Origin: Exilibacterium sp.
GTDB taxonomy: Bacteria; Pseudomonadota; Gammaproteobacteria; Pseudomonadales; Cellvibrionaceae
Length of the DNA: 64,000 nucleotides
NCBI GenBank assembly: GCA_028280195.1
Contig: JANQMH010000112.1
Coordinates: forward strand, 61,048-125,047
Direction: 5' to 3'
Shown here: positions 44,007 to 53,580 of the stretch, piece by piece
Position numbering within the stretch: the first letter of the stretch is position 1
Layout: every line of letters starts with the position of its first letter
Program-made: the position numbers and the translations under genes
Notes under the pieces: model-generated
The model's database searches: none
The model's input: the letters and a program-made list of their open reading frames with translations, nothing else
Told to the model about the DNA's origin: nothing

Positions 44007-45176
44007 CTACAGCGGCTCTGACGTTGACGGTTTCGGCAGTTGCTGCAGGGCTTGGATACGGCGCTGCTGCAACTGCTCGCCCAGCTGTTTGCCCTTCCAG
44101 CCCTGCTTTACCAGGGTGGCGGCCTGCACCGCCAGGCAGGCCTCGAGCGCGGCGCGCAACAACTGCGCCTGCGGATAGTCGGCCCGGGCCGGATCGGTGC
44201 TGCGGGCATCGGCTTCACAGCAGAGCAGGAAGTTGGCGAAGCGCTGCGGGCGGCGGAAGGCATCCAGCGACGTTAATACGTGCAACAGGGTCGTTGGGTT
44301 CAATGTCAAAGCGCTGTGGCTCTGTTGGCGGTAGGCGGCGACACACAGGGCCAGGTCGCGGTGTTCCCTGGGTACGCCCAGGCGCCGGCACAACTGCCTG
44401 AGCGGCTCGAGTTCGCCGCCGTTCGGCGCCAGCCGGTGCACCAGGGCGGCGAAGCGCACGGCGCTATCGCCGCTCAGCCCGCTGGCGCACTGCAAAACCT
44501 CGAGCGCCCGGGCGCCGGCCTGCCGCGGCGGGGCGAACAATGTGTATAACTCCGGCATGACCGCCGCCAGGGCCCTGCACTGTTGCAGCACGCCGATAAA
44601 AGCCTCCGGGTGGCGCTCCTGTAAGGCGCGGCTGAACTCCTTCCACACCCGTTCAGGCACCAGGTGATCGGCCTCGCCGCGCGCCACCATCTGCCGCATC
44701 AGCGCGACCGTTTCGGCTGCCGGGCGAAAGCCCAGGTGGTGGTAGCGGGCGGCAAAGCGGGCCACCCGCAGTATGCGCACGGGATCTTCGGCAAAGGCCG
44801 GTGAGACATGCCGCAGCCAGCGGCCCTCGATATCGGCGCGGCCGCCGAATGGGTCCACCAGTTGCCCGGCGGCATCCTCGGCCATGGCGTTGATGGTGAG
44901 ATCGCGGCGAATCAGGTCGTCTTCCAGGGTGACATCGGCGGCGGCATAGCACTGAAAACCCTTGTAGCCGGGGGCGGTCTTGCGCTCGGTGCGGGCCAGT
45001 GCGTACTCCTCGCGCGTGTCGGGGTGCAGGAACACCGGGAAGTCCTTGCCCACCGCTTTATAGCCCCGGTCCAGCAGTTGCTGCGGGGTGGCGCCGACCA
45101 CCACCCAGTCTCTCTCGGAAACCGGATAGCCGAGCAGTTTGTCGCGCACGGCGCCACCGACCAGATACACTTGCAT
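44007..45176 (-). CDS. cca: CCA tRNA nucleotidyltransferase
   Basis: Cca adds or repairs the 3' CCA of tRNAs. The class II nucleotidyltransferase core is intact: [21 protein letters not shown], and [13 protein letters not shown], then DPFGGRADI and [25 protein letters not shown] 45176 (GGTGGGG upstream) gives 389 residues, slightly shorter than E. coli (412). The HD-phosphohydrolase signature is degraded: ALVHDLGKG of E. coli corresponds here to [10 protein letters not shown]. The phosphatase activity of E. coli Cca is therefore probably lost. It lies 15 bp upstream of the folM-like gene on the same strand. Confidence 0.94.
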   Translation of the reverse strand: MQVYLVGGAVRDKLLGYPVSERDWVVVGATPQQLLDRGYKAVGKDFPVFLHPDTREEYALARTERKTAPGYKGFQCYAAADVTLEDDLIRRDLTINAMAEDAAGQLVDPFGGRADIEGRWLRHVSPAFAEDPVRILRVARFAARYHHLGFRPAAETVALMRQMVARGEADHLVPERVWKEFSRALQERHPEAFIGVLQQCRALAAVMPELYTLFAPPRQAGARALEVLQCASGLSGDSAVRFAALVHRLAPNGGELEPLRQLCRRLGVPREHRDLALCVAAYRQQSHSALTLNPTTLLHVLTSLDAFRRPQRFANFLLCCEADARSTDPARADYPQAQLLRAALEACLAVQAATLVKQGWKGKQLGEQLQQRRIQALQQLPKPSTSEPL

Positions 45177-45251
45177 ATTGACCCCACCGGGTGATTGCTT
45201 CACACTCTAAAGCAAGTGTTTACAGAATTCTATTCTCCGGATTGATTTCAA

Positions 45252-45353
45252 ATGGCTTCGATGCACGCCGCCAAAGCGCCAGCCCATCGCCAGGTGACCG
45301 CCACCTGGTATGTGCCTGTGTGCCGCGTGCCCGAAGTCGTTAGCAAGATTTAG
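45252..45353 (+). CDS. Candidate 33-residue leader peptide
   Basis: ATG 45252 opens a 33-codon frame (MASMHAAKAPAHRQVTATWY...) ending VPVCRVPEVVSKI, with five Val and three Pro in its last 13 residues. Its stop lies 18 nt before a strong terminator and ~100 nt before the EamA gene. The spacing is that of a transcription-attenuation leader. No good Shine-Dalgarno site is visible; chance is possible. Confidence 0.3.
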   Translation: MASMHAAKAPAHRQVTATWYVPVCRVPEVVSKI

Positions 45354-45370
45354 ACTCCCGAATACGACAT

Positions 45371-45418
45371 AACCGCAAGGGCCGCAGCGTGAACAACCTG
45401 CGGCCCTTGCGGTTTTTT
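45371..45418 (+). terminator. Perfect 17-bp terminator hairpin upstream of the EamA gene
   Basis: Arms 45371-45387 and 45398-45414 are fully complementary (AACCGCAAGGGCCGCAG) around a 10-nt loop, followed by T residues. It ends 32 nt before ATG 45450, so it would block or attenuate any transcript entering the transporter gene from upstream. Confidence 0.8.
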
Positions 45419-45449
45419 GCCGTGTCAATGAATGCAAGAGGGTATGAAG

Positions 45450-46376
45450 ATGCCGGTGATTATTGCCTATATAGCGGTTATCGCCATCTGGTCGACCACG
45501 CCGCTGGCGGTGCAGTGGAGCAGCGGCGAAATCAGTTTTATGGCGGCGCTGAGCCTGCGTATGGCCGCGGCGCTGGCGCTCGGTCTGCTGTTGCAGTTGT
45601 TATTGCGGCGCCGGCTTTTTTGCCATCGCAACGATTGGAAGGTCTACAGTGTCGCCGCCATCGGTGTGTTTCCCAATATGCCGCTGATCTACTGGAGCGC
45701 ACAACATATTTCCTCTGGACTGATGGCGGTGATAATGGGCCTGTCGCCTTTTATCACCGGCCTGATGTCAGTGCTGATTCTCGGGGAAAATCCGTTTAAC
45801 TGGCGCCGCATAGCGGCGCTGGCCACGGCGCTGATCGGGCTGGCGGTCATCTATCTCGATCAGCTGGCACTGGGTGATATGGCGGTCTACGGGGTGTTGG
45901 GTATGATCGGCTCCTGCCTGTTTTTTGCGATCTGCAGTGTCTGGCTCAAGCGCCTCGGCGGGCATATCGACCCCCTGCGCCAGACCAATGGCACTTTATT
46001 GATGTCGCTGCCGGCCCTGCTGTTGACATGGTGGCTGGTGGACGGCTCGTGGCCGCAGCAGTGGAGCGCGCGCACGGTATTGAGCATCGGCTACCTGTCG
46101 GTATTCGGCTCCATACTGGCGTTTTCACTGTATTTTTACATGCTGCGGCATCTGTCGGTGAACACGATTGCGCTGGCGCAATTGATTACGCCGGTGACGG
46201 CGATGTGTATCGGCGTGTTTGTCGCCGGCGAGCAGGTCTCGGCGCAGCTGCTGGCGGGTGTGGTTATCGTGGTATCGTCGCTGGCGCTGTATCAGGGGCT
46301 GAACCTGAAAGCTGTGGTCGGCTTTGTGCGGATGCATGCAAAAAAAGCGTCAGCGCTTTTTGAGCCGCTGAATTGA
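45450..46376 (+). CDS. EamA/DMT-superfamily transporter
   Basis: Ten predicted membrane helices arranged as two EamA halves: MPVIIAYIAVIAIWSTTPLAVQ, ...ISSGLMAVIMGLSPFITGLMSVLILGE and VLSIGYLSVFGSILAFSLYFYMLR...ITPVTAMCIGVFVAGE. The length is 308 residues. ATG 45450 lies 7 nt after AGAGGG; ATG 45444 or 45432 are close alternatives. Substrate unknown: family members export amino acids, nucleosides or other metabolites. The upstream leader/terminator may regulate it. Confidence 0.88.
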   Translation: MPVIIAYIAVIAIWSTTPLAVQWSSGEISFMAALSLRMAAALALGLLLQLLLRRRLFCHRNDWKVYSVAAIGVFPNMPLIYWSAQHISSGLMAVIMGLSPFITGLMSVLILGENPFNWRRIAALATALIGLAVIYLDQLALGDMAVYGVLGMIGSCLFFAICSVWLKRLGGHIDPLRQTNGTLLMSLPALLLTWWLVDGSWPQQWSARTVLSIGYLSVFGSILAFSLYFYMLRHLSVNTIALAQLITPVTAMCIGVFVAGEQVSAQLLAGVVIVVSSLALYQGLNLKAVVGFVRMHAKKASALFEPLN

Positions 46377-46384
46377 CGCTGAAA

Positions 46385-46444
46385 CCACAACATTTACCAC
46401 AACGTTTACCACGACGTTTACCACAATGTTTACCACAACGTTTT
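46385..46444. repeat. 12-bp tandem repeat, five copies
   Basis: Units of CCACAACGTTTA (with one or two changes each) repeat five times between the convergent EamA and histidine-kinase genes, ending just before the kinase stop codon. Confidence 0.9.
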
Positions 46445-46450
46445 ACGCCC

Positions 46451-47758
46451 TCAGGCGACCGGCTTAACCGCAGCCGGTAGGCCGGGCTGGTCGATCGGCA
46501 GAATTAGGGTAAAGCAACTGCCGCGGCCGGGTGTACTGTCGACCCGTATCTCGCCGCGGTGGTGTTGCACAATACCGTAGGAGACCGACAGGCCCAGGCC
46601 GGTGCCTTCGCCGACCGGCTTGCTGGTAAAAAACGGGTCAAAAATTTTCATCTGTGTCTGCGCCGACATACCGATGCCGGTGTCGCTGACACTGACAAAC
46701 ACCGCGCCGGTGGCGGGCTTTTCCAGGCTGTCTGCCGTACCGGTGGCGATGGTGACGGTGCCGTGCTTTGCGATTGCCTGCCCGGCGTTGACCAGCAGGT
46801 TGACCAGCACCTGATTGATCTGTGGCGCAATGCATTCGATATCCGGTAACTCGCCGAACTGGCGGACGATTTCGGCCTTGTACTTGAGCTGGCCGTGGAC
46901 GATATTCAGAGCGCTGTTGACCGTATCGTGCAGGTTAACCCGTTGCCACTGCTGTTGCCGCGGGTGGGAAAAGCCTTTCAGGTCGGCGACGATTTGCCTG
47001 ACCCGGTCGACGCCCTGCAGCGACTCGTCAACCAGGTGGGGGATATCCTCCTTGAGGAAATCCAGGTTGAGCACACATTTCAGTTCCTGCAGTTTGTCTT
47101 TCAGATCGATATCGCCAATGCTCGACTCCACCTGCTGGTAAGCCTCGATAAGCGCCAGCAGATCGCTGAAGTAATTGCCGAGCGTGTCCATATTCGAGCC
47201 GATATAGCCCACCGGGTTGTTGATCTCGTGGGCGACGCCGGCGGCCAGCTGGCCGAGGGAGGCCATTTTTTCCGCCTGCAACAGCTGGCCGTGGGTCTCC
47301 TGCAGGCGACGGTTCGATTCCAGCAGCTCTGCGGTGCGCGCCTGCACCCGCTCCTCCAGTTCCTGTTCGCGGTTGTGCAGCGCCAGGTGGGTGCGCACCC
47401 GGGCGAGCAGCTCGTAGCGGTTGAAGGGAGTGGTCACATAGTCGGCCGCACCGAGTTGGAAGGTGCGGCTGATGGTGGTGGGGTCGCTGTCGGCGGAAAC
47501 CACGATGACCGCCGGGTTGCGCTTGCCGGTCATCGCCTGCATCTCTATCAGCACCTCAAACCCGGATTTTTGCGGCATGTTCAGATCCAGCAACACCAGG
47601 TCGACATCGTGCTGTTCCATGGCGCGCAAGCACTCATTACCGTCGGCGGCCTCATAAACCAGCGGGTAGCTATCGGCGAGAATATGGCGTACCAGCTGCC
47701 GGTTAACGTCGTTATCGTCCACCAGCAGAATGCTCTGGGGCCTGGCAGTTTCGTACAT
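46451..47758 (-). CDS. Receiver-histidine kinase (REC-HisKA-HATPase)
   Basis: A 435-residue soluble kinase. The receiver domain (1-~125) has DDND and phospho-acceptor D58 in LLDLNMP; the usual Lys is replaced by Thr in YVTTPF. A coiled-coil linker follows, then the H-box [13 protein letters not shown] (H177), N-box [10 protein letters not shown], and DTGIGM/GTGLGLS of the ATP-binding domain. No membrane or sensor domain is present, so it responds through its receiver. It is divergent from the HTH-REC regulator, with which it probably forms a pair. A terminator lies 41 nt upstream of its start. Confidence 0.9.
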   Translation of the reverse strand: MYETARPQSILLVDDNDVNRQLVRHILADSYPLVYEAADGNECLRAMEQHDVDLVLLDLNMPQKSGFEVLIEMQAMTGKRNPAVIVVSADSDPTTISRTFQLGAADYVTTPFNRYELLARVRTHLALHNREQELEERVQARTAELLESNRRLQETHGQLLQAEKMASLGQLAAGVAHEINNPVGYIGSNMDTLGNYFSDLLALIEAYQQVESSIGDIDLKDKLQELKCVLNLDFLKEDIPHLVDESLQGVDRVRQIVADLKGFSHPRQQQWQRVNLHDTVNSALNIVHGQLKYKAEIVRQFGELPDIECIAPQINQVLVNLLVNAGQAIAKHGTVTIATGTADSLEKPATGAVFVSVSDTGIGMSAQTQMKIFDPFFTSKPVGEGTGLGLSVSYGIVQHHRGEIRVDSTPGRGSCFTLILPIDQPGLPAAVKPVA

Positions 47759-47798
47759 ACGGAATGGTCAGCCGGAGAGTCTGAAAGGCATAAGGTAT

Positions 47799-47831
47799 AA
47801 AAAAAACGCCCCCAAGAAAAGCTGTGGGGGC
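47799..47831 (-). terminator. Rho-independent terminator upstream of the kinase gene
   Basis: On the minus strand GCCCCCA and TGGGGGC form a 7-bp stem with a 10-nt loop, followed by G and eight T residues. It lies 41 nt before the kinase ATG, on the same strand. Confidence 0.8.
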
Positions 47832-47959
47832 CAAGGGTCTTAGGGTGTTCGTTGTACCCGTTTTTTTTCTGCCGGCCTTACCTCGATCGAGGTGGGATGT
47901 GAGCGGGCAGGCTCGCCGCGCGAGCGTTGTATTGGGTAGTTCACGTCATCCTGTCAATA
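47799..47959 (-). ncRNA. Candidate small RNA or leader RNA (about 160 nt)
   Basis: A minus-strand promoter (47993-47966) and the terminator at 47831-47799 enclose a unit with no known gene. It contains the palindrome ACCTCGATCGAGGT and a 34-codon open frame (GTG 47944 to TAA 47840) that stops 9 nt before the terminator stem. It may be a free-standing small RNA or a leader that attenuates the downstream kinase gene. No known RNA family was recognised. Confidence 0.4.
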
Positions 47960-48058
47960 ATGCGTATTGTACATCGATTGACTAACCTGTCAATCCTGAC
48001 ATTTAGAACTATTGAGTATGCATATATGTCACAATAGGAACAATTGTCATTTATGTCA
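47952..48058. promoter_or_regulatory. TGTCA-rich divergent control region
   Basis: Six TGTCA/TGACA words lie at 47952, 47988, 47997, 48027, 48045 and 48054. Two form the palindrome TGTCA-N4-TGACA at 47988-48001. The region is AT-rich and lies between the kinase unit and the HTH-REC gene, suggesting a repeated operator. Confidence 0.5.
47966..47993 (-). promoter_or_regulatory. Minus-strand sigma-70 promoter
   Basis: TTGACA (47993-47988) and TACAAT (47971-47966) are 16 nt apart. The -35 box overlaps a TGTCA word, so a regulator bound there would affect it. Confidence 0.55.
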
Positions 48059-48165
48059 GGTAAAAAATTCGCTAGTCTTAAGGCTATGGTCCGCATTTGT
48101 GGCGTTTGTGCCGGTCGGGCCGGCTATTGGGGACTTATCGCTTTTGGGGCTAATCAAGGGTGCGC

Positions 48166-48741
48166 ATGCAAAACCTTAGCGAATTGAAAGTGCTGACGAC
48201 GGGAGAGGCTGCAAAATATTGTGGCGTCACCTTCCGCACGATTATTCGCTGGATTGAACGCGGCAGCCTGAAGGCCTACAAATTACCCGGGCGCGGTGAC
48301 CACCGCATCAGGGTGGATGATTTCGTGGCCTTTTTACGCCACAACGAGATGCCGGTGCCAATGGATCTGGCCGGCGCCAACCGCACCATACTGGTGATTG
48401 AGGACCAGCCGGAGATGGCAGCGGCCATTCGCCGCGTATTGAAGCGTGCCGGCTATGAAGTGGAGGTGGCGGCGGACGGCTTTGTTGCCGGCACCCTGCT
48501 GTCGCGCCTGAGGCCGAGCCTGATTACCCTGGATTTAAAGATGCCCGGTATCGACGGTCACCAGGTGCTGAAATACATTCGCGAGCACGAGGACCACGCC
48601 CAGTCGAAGGTGCTGGTGATTTCGGCGGAGACCCGGGAGGGCCTGGAGCGGGCCCTGAAAAACGGCGCCAATGACATTCTTGCCAAACCTTTTGATAATA
48701 ATGAGTTGCTGGTGAAGGTGGCGGGCCTGATTGCCGACTGA
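48166..48741 (+). CDS. MerR/excisionase-type HTH fused to a receiver domain
   Basis: Residues 1-~60 form an excisionase-like HTH (LTTGEAAKYCGVTFRTIIRWIERGSLKAYKLPGRGDHRI). Residues ~72-191 are a full receiver: VIEDQPEMAAAI, phospho-acceptor Asp in ITLDLKMPGIDG and Lys in ILAKPF. The DNA-binding domain is N-terminal, the reverse of most response regulators. ATG 48166 has AAGGG 6 nt upstream. It is divergent from the receiver-kinase gene and probably acts with it; the TGTCA cluster between them is a candidate binding site. Confidence 0.88.
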   Translation: MQNLSELKVLTTGEAAKYCGVTFRTIIRWIERGSLKAYKLPGRGDHRIRVDDFVAFLRHNEMPVPMDLAGANRTILVIEDQPEMAAAIRRVLKRAGYEVEVAADGFVAGTLLSRLRPSLITLDLKMPGIDGHQVLKYIREHEDHAQSKVLVISAETREGLERALKNGANDILAKPFDNNELLVKVAGLIAD

Positions 48742-48790
48742 GCCTCACCCGATAACCTGGTCGCCTGCCGTTAGTGACAACAGGCCCTGA

Positions 48791-50347
48791 CTAACCCAGG
48801 TCGCTGTCTTTGCTGCCGCCCCGCGGCGGGCAGTGGAAGCTCTGTTTGATTTCGTCGTCCTGCAACGAGTGCAGGTGGATATCGAAGCCCCACAGGCGGT
48901 GCAGATGGCGCAATACCTCTTCACAGGATTCATCCAGTGGCTTGCGCGAATGCTGGCGGTGGTGCAGGGTCAGTGAGCGGTCGCCCCTGATATCGACACT
49001 GAAGGCCTGAATATTGGGCTCGCGATTGCCGAGATTGTACTGGCCGGCCAGTGACTCCCTGACCGCCTGGTAGCCGCTTTCATCGTGGATGGCGGTGACC
49101 TCGATATCCTTTCTGCGGTCGTCATCGACGATGCAGAACAACTTCAGGTCGCGCATCACCTTGGGTGACAGGAACTGCAGAATGAAACTCTCATCCTTGA
49201 AGTTGCGCATGGCAAACTGCAGTGTTTCGCGCCAGTCGCTGCCGGCGATATCGGGAAACCACTGCCTGTCCTCTTCGCTGGGCTGCTCGCAGATGCGGCG
49301 TATGTCCATCATCATATTGAAGCCCAGTGTATAGGGGTTGATGCCGTTGTAGTAGGGGCTGTCGTAGGGCGGCTGGTAGACGACACTGGTGTGGGACTGG
49401 AGAAATTCCAGCATGAAGCCGTCGGTAACGCGGCCGCGGTCGTAGAGTTCGTTGAGCAGGGTGTAGTGCCAGAAGCAGGCCCAGCCTTCGTTCATGACCT
49501 GGGTCTGGCGCTGGGGATAAAAGTACTGGGCGATCTTGCGCACGATGCGCACCACCTCGCGCTGCCAGGGCTCCAGCAGCGGCGCATTTTTTTCGATGAA
49601 GTAGAGCAGGTTTTCCTGCGGCTCCTCGGGAAAACGCTGGTGGATGTCGTCCTCTTGCTCCTGGCCGGGCTTGGGTATGGTGCGCCACAGGTCGTTGATT
49701 TGCTTCTGCAGGTATTCCTCGCGCTCCTTCTGCCGCTGCCGCTCCTCCTCGGCGGATATCGGGTAGGGGCGCTTGTAGCGGTCGACGCCGTAGTTCATCA
49801 GCGCGTGGCAGGAATCCAGGATGGCCTCCACCTCGTCGATGCCGTGGCGCTCCTCGCAGCGGGAGATATAGTTCTTGGCAAACAGCAGGTAGTCGATAAT
49901 GGAGTCCGCGTCGGTCCAGGTGCGGAACAGGTAATTGCCCTTGAAGAAGGAGTTGTGGCCGTAGCAGGCATGGGCGATCACCAGCGCCTGCATGGTCATG
50001 GTGTTTTCTTCCATGAGGTAGGCGATGCAGGGGTTGGAGTTGATGACGATTTCGTAGGCCAGGCCCATCTGCCCGCGGCTGTAGGAGCGCTCGATATTGA
50101 GAAACTGCTTGCCGTAAGACCAGTGGTTATAGCCGAGCGGCATGCCCACCGAGGCGTAGGCGTCCATCATCTGCTCGGAACTGATGACCTCGATCTGGTT
50201 GGGATAGGTATCCAGCCCGAATTCCTCGGCCAGCCGGCCGATTTCACGGTCGTACTCCTCCACCAGTTCGAAGGTCCACTCCGAAGTGGTCGAAATCGGC
50301 TCTGCGGCGGTCTTGCGCTGCTTTTTCGGCACGGGTGACTGGCTCAT
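48791..50347 (-). CDS. spoVR: SpoVR family protein (YcgB-like)
   Basis: A 518-residue protein of the SpoVR family (sporulation stage V protein R in Bacillus, YcgB in E. coli): [66 protein letters not shown] and [13 protein letters not shown]. Its biochemical role is unknown; conserved His/Glu pairs suggest metal binding. ATG 50347 overlaps the yeaH stop by 4 nt (ATGA), showing translational coupling in the prkA-yeaH-spoVR operon. Confidence 0.94.
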   Translation of the reverse strand: MSQSPVPKKQRKTAAEPISTTSEWTFELVEEYDREIGRLAEEFGLDTYPNQIEVISSEQMMDAYASVGMPLGYNHWSYGKQFLNIERSYSRGQMGLAYEIVINSNPCIAYLMEENTMTMQALVIAHACYGHNSFFKGNYLFRTWTDADSIIDYLLFAKNYISRCEERHGIDEVEAILDSCHALMNYGVDRYKRPYPISAEEERQRQKEREEYLQKQINDLWRTIPKPGQEQEDDIHQRFPEEPQENLLYFIEKNAPLLEPWQREVVRIVRKIAQYFYPQRQTQVMNEGWACFWHYTLLNELYDRGRVTDGFMLEFLQSHTSVVYQPPYDSPYYNGINPYTLGFNMMMDIRRICEQPSEEDRQWFPDIAGSDWRETLQFAMRNFKDESFILQFLSPKVMRDLKLFCIVDDDRRKDIEVTAIHDESGYQAVRESLAGQYNLGNREPNIQAFSVDIRGDRSLTLHHRQHSRKPLDESCEEVLRHLHRLWGFDIHLHSLQDDEIKQSFHCPPRGGSKDSDLG

Positions 50348-51621
50348 ACGGATTTCTTCTGAAACAGTGAGCGGAACACCGGGTAGATATCGCCCACATC
50401 GACAATCTGCTGCATGGCGAAAGTCTCCGCATAGGCCTCGCGTACACCCTCGTACTCCTCCCACAGTGCCTGGTGGTTGCGCGGGGTAATTTCGATGTAG
50501 GAATAATACTGCACCTTGGGCATGATATCGTTCATCAGCAGCTTGTAACAGGTGCTCGAATCGTCGTTCCAGTTGTCGCCGTCGGAGGCCTGGGCGCCGT
50601 AGACGTTCCATTCCGACAGCGGGTAGCGATCCTGCAGAATCTCCTTCATCAACTTCAACGCGCTGGAGACGATGGTGCCGCCGGTTTCGCGGGAGTAAAA
50701 AAACTCCTGCTCATCGACCTCTTTGGCGCTGGTGTGATGGCGGATGAACACCACTTCGGTGTATTCGTAATTGCGTTGCAGAAACAGATACAGGAGGATA
50801 AAAAAGCGTTTCGCCATATCCTTGGTGGCCTGGTTCATGGAGCCAGACACATCCATCAGACAGAACATCACCGCCTTGGAGCGGGGAATGGGCTGCTTGA
50901 CCAGCAGGTTGTATTTGATGTCGAAGTCGTCCAGCCAGGGCACCCGGCTGATACGCCCGCGCAGGTGTGCCGCCTCTGCCAGCAGTGCCTCGAGCCTGGC
51001 GTGGTCGCGCAGTACCGGGTCCACCGCCTCGAGTTCCTCGATTTCCTTATCGATGGTCTTGAGTTTGCGGCGCTTGCTGCCGGTCAGCGCCAGGCGCCTG
51101 GCATTGGCGGCGCGCAGCGAGCGCACAATATTGATGCGCCCCGGGTTGCCTTCGTTGGCAATACCGGCGCGGCGCGTTTTGAAGGCCTCGTTGCCGGCCA
51201 GCTGGCGCTTGACCATATTCGGCAGTTCCAGGTCCTCGAACATGAAGTCGAGAAACTCCTCCTGGGTGATCTGGAAGACGAAGTCGTCCATACCCTCGCC
51301 GCTGTCGCTGGCACCGGAGCCGCCGCCACCGGCCCCTGCGCCGCCGGGCGGGCGGGGGATGCGGTCGCCCTGCACGAACTCCTTGTTGCCGGGCAGCACA
51401 TTATTGACCCTGCCGCCGCGGCCGTGGTGAAACACGGGCTCGCTGATATCGCGGGTGGGTATGCTGATCTGCTCGCCTTTATCGATGTCGGTAATGGAGC
51501 GGCGGGTGACCGCCTCGGCCACCGCCTTTTTGATATGCTGGCGATAGCGGCGCAAAAAGCGCTGCCGGTTAACAGCGCTTTTGTTTTTGGCATTGAGGCG
51601 TCGGTCGACAATATAGCTCAT
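50344..51621 (-). CDS. yeaH: YeaH/YhbH family protein (DUF444)
   Basis: A 425-residue protein starting [22 protein letters not shown]. It has a Gly-rich spacer ([21 protein letters not shown]) and a von Willebrand A-like C-terminal domain with [12 protein letters not shown] (MIDAS-like DxSxS), [22 protein letters not shown] and YIEITPR. It is the middle gene of the stress operon with PrkA and SpoVR. In enterobacteria the set responds to nutrient starvation under RpoS. Its precise biochemical role is undefined. Confidence 0.94.
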   Translation of the reverse strand: MSYIVDRRLNAKNKSAVNRQRFLRRYRQHIKKAVAEAVTRRSITDIDKGEQISIPTRDISEPVFHHGRGGRVNNVLPGNKEFVQGDRIPRPPGGAGAGGGGSGASDSGEGMDDFVFQITQEEFLDFMFEDLELPNMVKRQLAGNEAFKTRRAGIANEGNPGRINIVRSLRAANARRLALTGSKRRKLKTIDKEIEELEAVDPVLRDHARLEALLAEAAHLRGRISRVPWLDDFDIKYNLLVKQPIPRSKAVMFCLMDVSGSMNQATKDMAKRFFILLYLFLQRNYEYTEVVFIRHHTSAKEVDEQEFFYSRETGGTIVSSALKLMKEILQDRYPLSEWNVYGAQASDGDNWNDDSSTCYKLLMNDIMPKVQYYSYIEITPRNHQALWEEYEGVREAYAETFAMQQIVDVGDIYPVFRSLFQKKSV

Positions 51622-51657
51622 AAATTGTCCCTGTAAGCCCCCCTCAAGGAGCCGGTG

Positions 51658-53580
51658 CTACTGCGATTTCCTCACCCGCAGATACCACTCCGACAGCAGT
51701 CGCACCTGTTTTTCGGTATAGCCGCGCTCGGTCATGCGGGCAACGAAATCCTGATGTTTTTTCTTGTCATCAGCAGAGGCCTTGGCATTGAAGGAGATAA
51801 CCGGCAGCAGATCCTCGGTATTGGAGAACATTTTCTTCTCGATAACCGTGCGCAACTTCTCGTAGCTGTTCCACACCGGGTTTTTGCCATTGTTGTTGGC
51901 GCGGGCGCGCAGGACAAAATTCACCACCTCGTTGCGGAAATCCTTCGGGTTGCTGATACCGGCCGGCTTCTCGATTTTTTCCAGCTCTTCGTTGAGGGCC
52001 GCGCGATCGAGGATTTCGCCGGTCTCCGGGTCGCGGTACTCCTGGTCCTGAATCCAGAAGTCGGCATAGGTGACATAGCGGTCGAAGATATTCTGCCCGT
52101 ATTCGGCATAGGATTCGAGGTAAGCGGTTTGAATTTCCTTGCCGATAAACTCCACGTAGCGCGGCGCCAGGTATTCCTTGATAAATGTCAGGTATTTTTC
52201 CTGTAATTCGGGCTGAAACTGTTCCTGCTCGATTTGCTGCTCCAGTACGTAGAGCAGATGCACCGGGTTGGCGGCAATTTCGGTGGGGTCGAAGTTAAAC
52301 ACTTTGGACAGGATCTTGAAGGCGAAGCGGGTCGACAGGCCGGTCATACCCTCGTCGACACCGGCGGCGTCGCGATATTCCTGCATCGACTTGGCCTTGG
52401 GATCGGTATCCTTGAGGTTTTCGCCGTCGTAAATGCGCATTTTCGAGTACAGATTGGAGTTGTCCGGCTCCTTGATGCGCGAGAGGATGCTGAACTGCGC
52501 CAGCATTTTCAGCGTGTCGGGTGCGCACTGGGCCTGCCACAGCGAGCTGTTCTGCAGCAGTTTTTCATAGATGCGGATTTCCTCCGAAACCCGCAGGCAG
52601 TAGGGCACCTTGACGATATAGACCCGGTCGATAAAGGCCTCGTTATTCTTGTTGTTTTTAAAGGTCTGCCACTCGGCTTCGTTGGAGTGAGCCAGAATCA
52701 CGCCCTCGAAGGGGATGGCGCCGAGGCCCTCGGTGCTGTTGTAGTTGCCCTCCTGGGTGGCGGTGAGCAGCGGGTGCAATACCTTGATGGGGGCCTTGAA
52801 CATCTCCACAAATTCCATGATGCCCTGGTTGGAGCGGCACAGGCCACCGGAGAAGCTGTAGGCGTCCGGATCGTTTTGCGGGAAGTCCTCCAACTGGCGG
52901 ATATCCACTTTGCCCACCAGCGAGGAGATGTCCTGGTTGTTTTCGTCGCCGGGCTCGGTTTTGGTGATACCGATCTGGTCGAGCACCGAGGGGTAGAGCT
53001 TCACCACCTTAAACTGACTGATGTCGCCGTTATATTCATGCAGGCGCTTGACCGCCCAGGGCGACATGATCTGCTTGACATAACGCGCAGGAATGCCGTA
53101 GTCCTCCTCCAGGATATGGCCGTCTTCGCCGGCGTCAAACAGGCCCAGTGGCGACTCGAACACCGGTGAGCCCTTGATGCAGTAGATCGGCTCGCGCTCC
53201 ATCAGGGATTTTAGCTTTTCTGCTAGTGAGGACTTACCCCCGCCCACAGGGCCGAGCAGGTACAATATCTGTTTCTTCTCCTCCAGACCCTGAGCGGCGT
53301 GTTTGAAAAATGACACAATCTGCTCAATGCACTCTTCCATGCCGTAAAAGTCGTCGAAGGCGGAATAGCGCTTGATGATCTTGTTGGAAAAGATGCGGCT
53401 GAGCCGCGAATCGCGGGAAGTGTCGACAAGTTCGGGTTCGCCGATGGCCATCAGCATGCGCTCGGCCGCTGTCGCATATACGCTGGGGTCTGCCTTGCAG
53501 AGGTCCAGGTACTCCTGGATGGTCATCTCTTCCTGCTGAGTAGTTTCGTAGCGCTCGCGGTAATGGCTGAAGATACTCAT
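51658..53580 (-). CDS. prkA: PrkA-family serine protein kinase / AAA+ protein (YeaG)
   Basis: A 640-residue protein of the PrkA/YeaG family. The N-terminal AAA+ domain has Walker A LLGPVGGGKSSLAEKL, and the C-terminal PrkA domain runs from ~400 onward. Relatives phosphorylate other proteins and influence stationary-phase survival. It is the promoter-proximal gene of prkA-yeaH-spoVR; 36 bp separate it from yeaH. Confidence 0.94.
   Translation of the reverse strand: MSIFSHYRERYETTQQEEMTIQEYLDLCKADPSVYATAAERMLMAIGEPELVDTSRDSRLSRIFSNKIIKRYSAFDDFYGMEECIEQIVSFFKHAAQGLEEKKQILYLLGPVGGGKSSLAEKLKSLMEREPIYCIKGSPVFESPLGLFDAGEDGHILEEDYGIPARYVKQIMSPWAVKRLHEYNGDISQFKVVKLYPSVLDQIGITKTEPGDENNQDISSLVGKVDIRQLEDFPQNDPDAYSFSGGLCRSNQGIMEFVEMFKAPIKVLHPLLTATQEGNYNSTEGLGAIPFEGVILAHSNEAEWQTFKNNKNNEAFIDRVYIVKVPYCLRVSEEIRIYEKLLQNSSLWQAQCAPDTLKMLAQFSILSRIKEPDNSNLYSKMRIYDGENLKDTDPKAKSMQEYRDAAGVDEGMTGLSTRFAFKILSKVFNFDPTEIAANPVHLLYVLEQQIEQEQFQPELQEKYLTFIKEYLAPRYVEFIGKEIQTAYLESYAEYGQNIFDRYVTYADFWIQDQEYRDPETGEILDRAALNEELEKIEKPAGISNPKDFRNEVVNFVLRARANNNGKNPVWNSYEKLRTVIEKKMFSNTEDLLPVISFNAKASADDKKKHQDFVARMTERGYTEKQVRLLSEWYLRVRKSQ

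Noticed and set aside
46385..46444. Possible CRISPR array
   Set aside because: The units are contiguous 12-mers with no spacers and no cas genes are present.
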